Below are positions 1 to 6,335 of a stretch of 16,402 nucleotides of DNA, in pieces. The stretch spans positions 1 through 16,402 of the forward strand of contig DATDGI010000121.1 of assembly GCA_036522155.1 (NCBI GenBank). The letters run 5' to 3'. The translations under genes and the position numbers were made by a program. Positions within the stretch are counted from its first letter, which is position 1. Each line of letters begins with the position of its first letter. The notes below the pieces were generated by a model. That model ran no database searches, had not been told where the DNA came from, and saw nothing but the letters and a program-made list of their open reading frames with translations. Origin of the DNA: UBA9676 sp036522155. Lineage in GTDB: Bacteria > Actinomycetota > Actinomycetes > Streptosporangiales > Streptosporangiaceae.

Positions 1-967
1 CGAGGCGTTCGTCGCCGAGGCCGACGAGAGCGACGCCTCGTTCCTGATGCTCGCGCCGGAAGTGGCCGTCGTCACCTGCATCGAGGCCGATCACCTGGAC
101 AACTACGCCGGGCTGGCGGAGATCCAGGAGACGTTCGCCGCGTTCGCCCGCCGGATCGTCCCCGGCGGGGTGCTCATCGCCTGTGCCGACGACCCGGGTG
201 CGCGGGCGCTGGCCGCGACCGCCGCCAGCGCCGGGATCAGGGTGCGCAGCTACGGCGAGGCGGGCGACACCGATTACCGGGTCAGCTCGGTCCAGCCGGC
301 CGGGATGAGCGTGTCACTGGAGGTTTCCGCCGGGCCGCCGGCCGGATCGGGCGCGGCCGGGGCGGAGACGGCGCGGCTGACGATCGCCGTCCCTGGCCGC
401 CACAATGCGCTGAACGGCGCTGCCGCCTACGCCGCCGTCCGTGAGCTCGGCGTGGCTGCCGGGCCGGCCACCGACGGCGTGGCAGCCTACCGGGGGACGG
501 GGCGGCGGATGGAACCCAAGGGGGAGGCGGCCGGGGTGCTGGTGCTGGACAGCTACGCGCACCACCCGACCGAGCTGGCCGCCGATCTGCGGGCCGCCCG
601 CGGCATCAGGGACGGCCGGGTCATCGCGGTGTTCCAGCCGCATCTGTTCAGCCGGACCCGGATCTTCGCCGGTGAGTTCGGCGCCGCGCTGGGCCTGGCC
701 GACAAGGTGTTCGTGCTCGACGTGTACGCCGCCCGGGAGGATCCAGAGCCAGGGGTGACCGGGGAGCTGGTGGCCTCGGCCGTGCCCGGCGGCCGGGCGG
801 TCTTCGCCTCCGGCCGCGACGGAGCGCCCGGCCGGGACGGGCTGCCCGCGGTGGTGGCCGAGTTCGCGCGGCCCGGCGACCTGGTTCTCACCATGGGTGC
901 GGGCGACGTGACCGCCCTTGGACCGCTGATCGTGGCGGCGCTGGCGGCGCGGGCCGGAGGGAACTGA
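1..967 (+). CDS. murC: UDP-N-acetylmuramate--L-alanine ligase (MurC), 3' part
   Basis: Cytoplasmic ATP-dependent ligase that adds L-alanine to UDP-MurNAc, the first peptide-forming step of peptidoglycan precursor synthesis. The frame is open from base 2, so the start and the ATP-binding P-loop lie upstream of the window; about 320 residues are present. Visible Mur-ligase features are EADESDASFL followed by VVTCIEADHLDNY (central domain), HNALNGAAA, and the C-terminal signature SYAHHPTE followed by FQPHLFSRT and the LDVYAAREDP segment. These are MurC rather than MurD/E/F patterns. The family usually has DDYxHHPTE; here the second Asp is Ser. The stop TGA at 965-967 directly abuts the GTG of ftsQ, so the two genes are probably co-translated. 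The identification is firm; the Ser substitution may be lineage-specific. Confidence 0.95.
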   Translation, partial: EAFVAEADESDASFLMLAPEVAVVTCIEADHLDNYAGLAEIQETFAAFARRIVPGGVLIACADDPGARALAATAASAGIRVRSYGEAGDTDYRVSSVQPAGMSVSLEVSAGPPAGSGAAGAETARLTIAVPGRHNALNGAAAYAAVRELGVAAGPATDGVAAYRGTGRRMEPKGEAAGVLVLDSYAHHPTELAADLRAARGIRDGRVIAVFQPHLFSRTRIFAGEFGAALGLADKVFVLDVYAAREDPEPGVTGELVASAVPGGRAVFASGRDGAPGRDGLPAVVAEFARPGDLVLTMGAGDVTALGPLIVAALAARAGGN

Positions 968-1765
968 GTGAGCGGATCCGTCCCGCGCACCCTCCGGAGG
1001 GGGACTGGCCCGGCGGCCGGCCCCGGCCCGGCGGACAGGGGCCGGAGAGGTACAGGCCACGGCGGGCCGGCCCGGGTGAGCTGGCGGGCCGTGTTCTTCG
1101 GGCTGGTGGCGACGGCCATCGTGGCCGCGCTCGGCTGGGCCTTGCTCGGGTCACGGCTGCTGGTCGTCCGGTCGGTCCAGGTCACCGGAACCGGCCCGCT
1201 GGTGTCACGGGCGGAGGTCCTGCGGGCCGCGCAGATCCCGCGCGGCCTGCCGCTGATCCGGGTCAACGCCGCCGTCGTCGCTCACCGGGTGGAGCAAATC
1301 CAGCAGGTCCAGTCGGCAACGGTGGCCCGGGACTGGCCGGGCACGGTGGTGATCACGGTGCGGCCCCGCACCCCGGTCTTCGCGGTGGCCGGGGCGGGCG
1401 ACTATGCGCTGGTCGACGCGTTCGGAGTCGACGTGCGGCTGTCGGCCCGCCGTCCGCCTTCTCTTCCGCTGCTCACGGTGGGCGGGCCAGGCGCGCCGCT
1501 GACGGGGACCCTGCGCGGGAACCAGGCGGTCCGGGCGGCGGCCCAGGTGCTGGCCGAGCTGCCGCGATCGATCGCCCACCGGGTCCGTGCGGTGGCGGCG
1601 GTCAACGCGTCGGATGTGTCGGTCCGGCTCACCGGCGGGGTGGTCGTCGTCTGGGGCAGCCCGGGGCGGGCCGCCCAGAAGGCGCGGGAATTGGCCGTGC
1701 TGATGCGCACGCATGCCCGTTATTACGACGTCAGCGCGCCCGGCACCGCGGTCACCCGGGGCTGA
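968..1765 (+). CDS. ftsQ: Cell division protein FtsQ (POTRA domain)
   Basis: Bitopic membrane protein of the divisome that links early and late division proteins (with FtsB/FtsL) and helps control septal peptidoglycan synthesis. At 265 aa the length is normal. Residues 1-39 are a basic, Pro/Gly/Arg-rich cytoplasmic tail, about 40-61 form a single membrane helix, and about 66-135 form the POTRA domain (VRSVQVTGTGPLVSRAEV, then IPRGLPLIRV). The rest is the extracytoplasmic FtsQ domain, including WPGTVVITVRPRTPVF and YALVDAFGVDV. GTG start at 968 is chosen because it sits right after the murC stop, with GGAGGG at 956-961 six bases upstream. A strong hairpin follows the stop, which suggests that the murC-ftsQ transcript is at least partly separated from ftsZ. 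Confidence 0.95.
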   Translation: MSGSVPRTLRRGTGPAAGPGPADRGRRGTGHGGPARVSWRAVFFGLVATAIVAALGWALLGSRLLVVRSVQVTGTGPLVSRAEVLRAAQIPRGLPLIRVNAAVVAHRVEQIQQVQSATVARDWPGTVVITVRPRTPVFAVAGAGDYALVDAFGVDVRLSARRPPSLPLLTVGGPGAPLTGTLRGNQAVRAAAQVLAELPRSIAHRVRAVAAVNASDVSVRLTGGVVVVWGSPGRAAQKARELAVLMRTHARYYDVSAPGTAVTRG

Positions 1766-1792
1766 CTCCGAATGCGGGCCGCCGCTTCGGAG
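1766..1792 (+). terminator. Strong hairpin immediately after ftsQ stop
   Basis: CTCCGAA (1766-1772) pairs perfectly with TTCGGAG (1786-1792). Inside it GCGG (1774-1777) pairs with CCGC (1782-1785) around a GCCG loop, with one bulged T at 1773: an 11-bp stem starting at the first base after the ftsQ stop. No T-tract follows, as is common for proposed actinobacterial hairpin terminators. It may terminate, attenuate or stabilise the murC-ftsQ message; the role is inferred from structure and position. Confidence 0.6.
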
Positions 1793-1880
1793 CTGACGGC
1801 AGGCCGCCACAACGGTGTGCCGGGCAGGACCACAGCACAATACGGCCAGCGACTACCAGCGGGACTTAGCGCGTGGCGAG

Positions 1881-1909
1881 TTGACCCTGATCCCGGGCAA
1901 CCCTACTGT
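1881..1909 (+). promoter_or_regulatory. Candidate ftsZ promoter
   Basis: TTGACC (1881-1886) is separated by 17 bases from TACTGT (1904-1909), a good fit to vegetative actinobacterial promoters (TTGAC / TAnnnT). It lies in the 360-bp ftsQ-ftsZ gap and would give an mRNA leader of about 210 bases. Independent ftsZ promoters in this gap are known in Streptomyces. Transcription itself is not shown by the sequence. Confidence 0.5.
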
Positions 1910-1933
1910 CCGTATCAATCGCCAGCATAGCAC

Positions 1934-1964
1934 AACTCTAAATCTCAGGTTGAGAGTGAGGGTT
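1934..1964 (+). promoter_or_regulatory. Imperfect inverted repeat in ftsZ leader
   Basis: AACTCTAAATCTCA (1934-1947) faces TGAGAGTGAGGGTT (1951-1964) across three bases; 11 of 14 positions pair. It lies in an A/T-richer island unlike its surroundings. It resembles a dyad I recall upstream of ftsZ in other actinobacteria (roughly AACCCTAAACCTCA / TGAGGGTT). This could be an operator or an mRNA leader structure. The pairing is seen directly; conservation is from memory and function is unknown. Confidence 0.45.
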
Positions 1965-2125
1965 CGGTCCACTGAGAAATCGAGGGAAATGCCACGCCGA
2001 CGCTATGGGGGCGCACTTCGGCGGACCGCTGACCCGGTTGATCTGCCCGCGTTATCAAAGGCAGGGCGATCGGACAGCGGCGGCAGGAACACGATAGAGG
2101 CAAACGAGCGGAAAGGGCCCTCCTC

Positions 2126-3457
2126 GTGGCAGCTCCGCAGAATTATTTGGCGGTCATCAAGGTCGTCGGTATCGGTGGGGGCGGCGTCAATGCCGTGAAC
2201 CGGATGATCGAAGAAGGGCTCAGAGGCGTTGAGTTCATCGCGATCAATACCGATGCGCAGGCGCTTCTGATGAGTGATGCCGACGTCAAGCTCGACGTCG
2301 GCCGCGAACTCACCCGTGGGCTCGGGGCCGGCGCGAACCCCGAGGTCGGCAACAAGGCGACGGAAGATCATCGCGAGGAGATCGAAGAGGTACTCAAGGG
2401 TGCCGACATGGTCTTCGTCACCGCCGGCGAGGGCGGCGGCACGGGCACCGGCGGCGCGCCGGTGGTCGCCAATGTGGCCAGGTCGCTGGGTGCGCTCACG
2501 ATCGGTGTCGTCACCCGGCCGTTCGGCTTTGAGGGCAAGCGCCGGGCCGCCCAGGCCGAGCTGGGGATTGAGCGGCTCCGCAGCGAGGTCGACACGCTCA
2601 TCGTGATCCCCAATGACCGGCTGCTGTCCATCTCCGACCGTCACGTCAGCGTCCTCGACGCCTTCAAGGCGGCCGACCAGGTGCTGCTGTCCGGCGTCCA
2701 GGGAATCACCGACCTGATCACCACCCCGGGCCTGATCAATCTGGACTTCGCCGACGTCAAGTCGGTCATGTCGGGGGCCGGCTCGGCGCTGATGGGGATA
2801 GGTTCCGCCCGCGGCGACGACCGCAGCGTGGCCGCCGCCGAGAGCGCCATTTCCAGCCCGCTGCTTGAGGCGAGCATCGACGGCGCGCATGGTGTGCTGC
2901 TGTCCATTCAGGGCGGCTCGGACCTCGGCCTGTTCGAAATCAACGAAGCCGCCCAGCTGGTCGCCAACTCGGCCGCACCGGAGGCCAACATCATCTTCGG
3001 CGCGGTCATCGACGACGCCCTGGGTGACGAGGTACGGGTCACCGTCATCGCGGCGGGCTTCGACGAGGCCAGCAACCGGCATGCCCGGCTGGCCCGGATG
3101 AGTGCCAGCCAGACCGGGAGCATGAGTGCCGCCGGGACCGGGCCTGGCACCAGCCCCTTTCTGGCCGACCGGCCGCTGGCGGGCGCTGGCCAGACGGCTG
3201 GCGGCCTGGCGGCCAGCGGGCGCGCTGAGAACGGGGCCGCCGCCAGCGAGCCCGACCCGCTGACCGCAGCCGGGTCGGGGGTCACCATAGCCGCGGACGG
3301 TAACGGCGCCGAATCACAGCGGTCCGGGCTGGACAGTTCCCGGCCGCGGGCGGACACGGCCTCGGCGGCGCGGGTGTTCGACGCGGCGACGACGCGGCGG
3401 AGAAGTGTCGTATTCGAGGAAGACGACGAGCTGGATGTGCCGGACTTCCTGAAGTAG
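2126..3457 (+). CDS. ftsZ: Cell division protein FtsZ
   Basis: Tubulin-like GTPase that polymerises into the cytokinetic Z-ring at the inner membrane face and recruits the divisome; in filamentous actinomycetes it is needed chiefly for sporulation septa. Length 443 aa. Start GTG 2126 gives the family N-terminus MAAPQNYLAVIKVVGIGGGG and has GGAAAGGG (2110-2117) eight bases upstream. The nucleotide-binding motifs are GIGGGGVNAV (about 15-24), NTDAQAL, and the tubulin signature GEGGGTGTGG at 101-110; the T7 loop is NLDFADVKSVM. A variable linker of about 100 residues rich in Ala, Gly and Ser leads to the conserved C-terminal peptide DDELDVPDFLK (433-443), the docking site for SepF, which is encoded two genes downstream. 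No key residue is missing. Confidence 0.98.
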   Translation: MAAPQNYLAVIKVVGIGGGGVNAVNRMIEEGLRGVEFIAINTDAQALLMSDADVKLDVGRELTRGLGAGANPEVGNKATEDHREEIEEVLKGADMVFVTAGEGGGTGTGGAPVVANVARSLGALTIGVVTRPFGFEGKRRAAQAELGIERLRSEVDTLIVIPNDRLLSISDRHVSVLDAFKAADQVLLSGVQGITDLITTPGLINLDFADVKSVMSGAGSALMGIGSARGDDRSVAAAESAISSPLLEASIDGAHGVLLSIQGGSDLGLFEINEAAQLVANSAAPEANIIFGAVIDDALGDEVRVTVIAAGFDEASNRHARLARMSASQTGSMSAAGTGPGTSPFLADRPLAGAGQTAGGLAASGRAENGAAASEPDPLTAAGSGVTIAADGNGAESQRSGLDSSRPRADTASAARVFDAATTRRRSVVFEEDDELDVPDFLK

Positions 3458-3476
3458 GGCCGGTTCAAAGCCGGCC
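3458..3476 (+). terminator. Hairpin directly after ftsZ stop
   Basis: GGCCGG (3458-3463) pairs with CCGGCC (3471-3476) across seven bases (TTCAAAG), beginning at the first base after the ftsZ TAG. No T-tract follows. The stem is short at 6 bp, so it may be a terminator, attenuator or 3'-end stabiliser. ftsQ also has a hairpin placed directly after its stop. Confidence 0.4.
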
Positions 3477-3706
3477 GCCCTGGCTATCTGGGCTTGCTGG
3501 CCGGTGTCAGCGGTCCAGCCTGGCTGGCGCAGGGCGCGGACTGACGCAGGGCTGCCTTGCGCTTCGCCCTTCGGGCTCTTATACGCGCCAGGCATCCCTC
3601 CGCCAGCCCGCGGTGGGCCGCGGCAACGGGTCTCGTCGGGCTCCCTGCTCATTTACCGCGGGCTCCCCACCCACTCATTCCGGCAAGGCCGCGAGATCAT
3701 GTGGGG
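3477..3706. other. Non-coding gap where pgeF/ylmD is usually found
   Basis: No convincing gene is visible between ftsZ and yggS. Most actinobacteria carry pgeF/ylmD (YfiH family) here; none of its Cys/His motifs is recognisable in any frame. The stretch holds small inverted repeats: GCCC-TTC-GGGC at 3566-3576 and CCGCGG-TGGG-CCGCGG at 3608-3623. Open frames through it have no family resemblance. It may be a remnant of a deleted gene or a dispersed palindromic repeat. Confidence 0.4.
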
Positions 3707-4429
3707 ATGGGCGAGGGGTTGTTGGGTGCTGAGAGCCGTTTCCGGGAGTTGGAGCGGCGGCTGGGGGCTCTGCGGGGGAGGGTGGCGGCGGCTTGTGAGG
3801 GGGTGGGGCGTGATGCTGCGGAAGTGACGGTTATCGCTATTACTAAGACGTTTCCTGGGTCGGATGTGCGGATGCTGTGGGAGTTGGGGGTGCTGGATGT
3901 GGGGGAGAACCGGGATCAGGAGGCGGCGGCCAAGGCGGCCGAATGCGCGGGGCTGGCCGGGCTGAGGTGGCATTTCGTCGGCCGGCTGCAAACCAATAAG
4001 GCGGCCAGTGTGGTCCGGTACGCGAGTGTCGTGCACTCGGTCGACCGGGTGCGTCTGGCGCGGGTGCTGGGGGAGCAGGCACGCAAGGCGGAGCGGGTGA
4101 TTACCTGTCTGGTGCAGGTGAGCCTGGATGGGGATCCGGCCCGCGGCGGGGCCCTGCCCGCCGACGTACCCGAGGTGGCCGCGGCGGTTGCCGCCGAAGA
4201 TGGGCTGGTCCTGGGCGGGGTGATGGCGGTGGCGCCGCTGGAGGTCCCGCCCCCCGAGGCGTTCGCGCCGCTGCCCGCCATTTCCGCGGCCGTTCGGGAA
4301 ATCCGGCCCGGGGCCACGGTCATCTCCGCGGGAATGAGCGGTGATCTGGAGGCAGCGATCGCGGCCGGCGCGACACACCTGCGCATTGGTACGGCGTTGC
4401 TCGGCGGCCGGCCAGCCTTCGTCAGGTAA
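3707..4429 (+). CDS. yggS: YggS/PLPBP family pyridoxal-phosphate homeostasis protein
   Basis: PLP-binding protein with an alanine-racemase-like TIM barrel, thought to buffer pyridoxal phosphate and influence amino-acid pools; no catalytic reaction is established for the family. From ATG 3707 it has 240 aa, typical length. Visible motifs are VIAITKTFP with the PLP lysine at about residue 47, ENRDQEAAAKA, WHFVGRLQTNK, VHSVDR, and the phosphate-binding end GMSGDLEAAI...HLRIGTALLGGR. GTG 3701 is an equally possible start; neither has a strong ribosome site, and the open frame reaching back to 3557 has no family resemblance. The stop TAA overlaps an ATG (TAATG) at the sepF side. The 5' half is unusual in base use: many G- or T-ending codons, including several TTG, unlike the C-rich third positions nearby. 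Confidence 0.9.
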   Translation: MGEGLLGAESRFRELERRLGALRGRVAAACEGVGRDAAEVTVIAITKTFPGSDVRMLWELGVLDVGENRDQEAAAKAAECAGLAGLRWHFVGRLQTNKAASVVRYASVVHSVDRVRLARVLGEQARKAERVITCLVQVSLDGDPARGGALPADVPEVAAAVAAEDGLVLGGVMAVAPLEVPPPEAFAPLPAISAAVREIRPGATVISAGMSGDLEAAIAAGATHLRIGTALLGGRPAFVR

Positions 4430-4461
4430 TGTCCGACGCAGCGACCGCGCACACGACCAAC

Positions 4462-4467
4462 GGAGGA
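4462..4467 (+). promoter_or_regulatory. sepF ribosome binding site
   Basis: GGAGGA lies six bases upstream of ATG 4474 and decides the sepF start. The in-frame ATG at 4429, which overlaps the yggS stop, would add 15 residues that do not resemble SepF and has no such site. Confidence 0.7.
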
Positions 4468-4473
4468 CGATGG

Positions 4474-4968
4474 ATGGCCGGCGCGATGCACAAGATGGCG
4501 GTCTACCTCGGCCTTGTTGAGGACGACCGGCGCTACGACGACGGCTACGACTCCTCCTACGAGGAGTTCACCGAATACGAGGACGGGCTGGCGGATGGCG
4601 CTGGCCCGGGCCCGGCGCAGGGGAGCCTGCTGGCCGGGGAGATGGGCACCAGCGCCCGCCCGGCCGGGACCACGGTCCAGGCGACTGATCTCGCCCGGAT
4701 CACCACACTGCACCCGCGCACATACAATGAGGCCCGTACGATCGGGGAGCACTTCCGCGAGGGCACCCCGGTGATCATGAACCTGACCGAAATGGTCGAC
4801 AGTGACGCCAAGCGTCTCGTCGACTTCGCGGCGGGCCTGATCTTCGGCCTCAGGGGCAGCATCGAGCGGGTGACGAACAAGGTGTTCCTGCTCTCACCGG
4901 CGAACATCGAAGTCACGGCCGAGGACAAGGCGCGGATGGCGGAACGAGGGTTCTTTAACCAGAGTTAG
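4474..4968 (+). CDS. sepF: Cell division protein SepF
   Basis: Membrane-tethered partner of FtsZ that anchors and bundles filaments at the septum; it binds the FtsZ C-terminal peptide. Actinobacteria lack FtsA, so SepF is the likely main tether. ATG 4474 is chosen for its good ribosome site and because it yields MAGAMHKMAVYLGLVED, the amphipathic membrane-binding helix seen in Streptomyces SepF. Length 164 aa. An acidic, Tyr-rich linker (about 18-70) precedes the conserved SepF core (about 75-160), which includes ITTLHPRTYNEARTIGEHFR, GTPVIMNLTEM, RLVDFAAGLIFGLRG and FLLSPANIEV. It lies 44 bases after yggS, probably in one transcript with it. Confidence 0.96.
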   Translation: MAGAMHKMAVYLGLVEDDRRYDDGYDSSYEEFTEYEDGLADGAGPGPAQGSLLAGEMGTSARPAGTTVQATDLARITTLHPRTYNEARTIGEHFREGTPVIMNLTEMVDSDAKRLVDFAAGLIFGLRGSIERVTNKVFLLSPANIEVTAEDKARMAERGFFNQS

Positions 4969-5070
4969 GCGCTCCGTGACGAACAGTTCACCAACGGACG
5001 GGCCGCTAGCCGGTTACGCCAGGGTCTGCCCGGCCATGCCCGATTCCGTGATCAGCACCACATCACTGGC

Positions 5071-5088
5071 GGCCCGCGGTCGCGGGCC
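5071..5088 (+). promoter_or_regulatory. Perfect 8-bp palindromic stem upstream of yggT
   Basis: GGCCCGCG (5071-5078) and CGCGGGCC (5081-5088) are exact reverse complements around GT. Outer flanks extend it imperfectly: CACCAC near 5056 can pair with GTGGTG at about 5097-5102, which borders the GAAGG that probably serves yggT. It could terminate sepF transcription or mask yggT translation. Only the pairing is seen directly. Confidence 0.4.
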
Positions 5089-5118
5089 CGCCGCTGGTGG
5101 TGAAGGCCGGGCCAGGCC

Positions 5119-5403
5119 GTGACGACCGTCAAGGTCGTCCTGACCTATGCCCTCTGGCTATATCTGCTTCTCCTGCTGGGGCGGCTCATTTTTAGCTGGA
5201 TACAGGCCTTTTCGCGCGACTGGCATCCGCATGGGCCGGTGCTGGTGGTTGCGGAGACCGTTTACACCACGACCGATCCGCCTCTGAAGTTCCTAAGCCG
5301 GTTCATCCCCGTGCTCCGGATCGGTAGTGTTGCCTTGGACCTCAGCTTCATGCTGCTGTTCTTCGTTGTTCTTCTCCTGATCAACGCCGTGCAGCTGCTC
5401 TGA
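5119..5403 (+). CDS. yggT: YggT/YlmG family small membrane protein
   Basis: Small integral membrane protein of the YggT (YlmG) family, encoded next to sepF and divIVA in most Gram-positive bacteria. Its biochemical role is not settled; it is linked genetically to division and envelope or osmotic functions. Length 94 aa. Two hydrophobic segments are visible: about residues 5-28 (LTYALWLYLLLLLGRLIFSW) and about 71-93 (ALDLSFMLLFFVVLLLINAV). Between them are VYTTTDPPLKFLSRFIP and LRIGSVALD, the family's diagnostic P-P-L-x-x-x-R-x-x-P pattern. Start GTG 5119 has GAAGG at 5102-5106, a rather long 12 bases away. The gap to sepF is 150 bp with a strong palindrome; divIVA follows after 50 bp. Confidence 0.9.
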   Translation: MTTVKVVLTYALWLYLLLLLGRLIFSWIQAFSRDWHPHGPVLVVAETVYTTTDPPLKFLSRFIPVLRIGSVALDLSFMLLFFVVLLLINAVQLL

Positions 5404-5408
5404 TCAGG
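5376..5408 (+). promoter_or_regulatory. Inverted repeat across the yggT stop, upstream of divIVA
   Basis: CCTGATCA (5376-5383) and TGATCAGG (5401-5408) form a perfect 8-bp inverted repeat with a 17-base centre. The right arm contains the yggT stop and abuts a possible -10 hexamer TACGGT (5409-5414). It could be a weak terminator or an operator in front of divIVA. Function is inferred from position only. Confidence 0.35.
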
Positions 5409-5453
5409 TACGGTCCCATAGGGAACACACTCCAAGCGCGCCAAGGAGACGAG

Positions 5454-6293
5454 ATGCCGCTGACGCCCGCGGATGTGCGGAACAAGCAGTTCAGTACCAC
5501 CAGGCTGAGGCCCGGATACGACGAGGAAGAGGTCGACGCCTTCCTCGATGAGGTCGAGGTCGAGCTTGACCGGCTGATCCAGGAGAACGAAGAGCTCCGG
5601 GCCAAGCTGGCCGAGTGCCTGCGCGGCGGTAAGTCGGCTGTGTCCGCACTCAGCTCGCCGCTCGCCGAGCCCGAGCCCGAGCTGATGGTTCCCGAGCCGA
5701 TGATGCCTGAGCAAGAGCGCAGGCCCGAGCCGGCCATGATGAGCATGCCGGCCGAAGACAACATGGACACCGCCGCGCGAGTGCTGGCGCTGGCGCAGCA
5801 GACCGCGGATCAGGCGATCGCCGATGCCCGGCGCGAGGCCGACGAGACCCTGGGGCGTGCCCGGCGCGAGGCCGACGAGATCCTGGGCAAGGCCCGCCGG
5901 CAGTCCGAGCAGATCACCAGCGACGCCCGGGCCAGGGCCGAGAGCCTGGAGCGCGATGCCCAGGAGCGGCACCGCCAGGCGATGGGCTCGCTGGTCCAGC
6001 AGCGCGAAGAACTCGAGCGCCGGGTCGACGACCTGCGTGCGTTCGAGCGCGAGTACCGCAGCAGGCTGAAGGCATACCTGGAAGGCCAGCTCCGTGACCT
6101 TGAGGCCGGTGCCACCGACAGCGGCACCTTCCCGGCCATGACCGGGCCGCAGGCGAGCGTCGGCGCGGGCATGCGGATGGACTCCCGGAACGGCCAGCCG
6201 GCCGTGACCGGTGCCTACGTCGGATCATCGGAGCCAACCGGGCACTCCGGCGGGTTCCACCCCGCGGAGGGTCCCGCGCACGACCGGCGTTAG
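5454..6293 (+). CDS. divIVA: Polar growth / cell division protein DivIVA (Wag31)
   Basis: Coiled-coil protein that senses negative membrane curvature and, in actinobacteria, marks hyphal tips and directs polar cell-wall growth. Length 279 aa. Start ATG 5454 has AAGGAG (5443-5448) five bases upstream. The N-terminal membrane-binding domain is MPLTPADVRNKQFSTTRL, with LRPGYDEEEVDAFLDEVE leading into the first coiled coil, closely matching Streptomyces DivIVA. A Pro/Glu/Met-rich spacer (about 63-103) separates it from a long second coiled coil (about 105-205), which contains two near-identical ARREADE(T/I)LG(R/K) units. A Gly/Ser/Pro-rich tail ends the protein. Wag31 of mycobacteria is phosphorylated in the corresponding spacer region; no site is assigned here. 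Confidence 0.96.
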   Translation: MPLTPADVRNKQFSTTRLRPGYDEEEVDAFLDEVEVELDRLIQENEELRAKLAECLRGGKSAVSALSSPLAEPEPELMVPEPMMPEQERRPEPAMMSMPAEDNMDTAARVLALAQQTADQAIADARREADETLGRARREADEILGKARRQSEQITSDARARAESLERDAQERHRQAMGSLVQQREELERRVDDLRAFEREYRSRLKAYLEGQLRDLEAGATDSGTFPAMTGPQASVGAGMRMDSRNGQPAVTGAYVGSSEPTGHSGGFHPAEGPAHDRR

Positions 6294-6320
6294 CTTGGCT
6301 CCTAGATGACTTAGCCTGGC
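6290..6320 (+). repeat. Direct repeat spaced 21 bp before the 882-aa gene
   Basis: TTAGCTTGGC (6290-6299) recurs as TTAGCCTGGC (6311-6320), 9 of 10 identical and 21 bp apart (two helical turns). The first copy contains the divIVA stop codon. This is a possible regulator site for the gene starting at 6336, but chance is possible for such short units. Confidence 0.3.
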
Positions 6321-6335
6321 GCGTGGAGGGCGCGA

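Noticed and set aside
1815..2198. 127-codon open frame between ftsQ and ftsZ
   Set aside because: It covers promoter and dyad sequence and overlaps the ftsZ start by 73 bases; no ribosome site or family features.
2003..3082. 359-codon open frame on the minus strand across ftsZ
   Set aside because: It is antisense to the clear ftsZ gene, has no recognisable domain, and is a GC-bias artefact.
3762..3807. Canonical G-quadruplex in yggS
   Set aside because: G-runs are present, but four runs require one loop of about 16 bases, outside the usual definition.
3504..3827. 107-codon open frame between ftsZ and yggS
   Set aside because: Trp/Gly/Arg-rich with no domain; it overlaps yggS in another frame and runs through the hairpin-rich gap.
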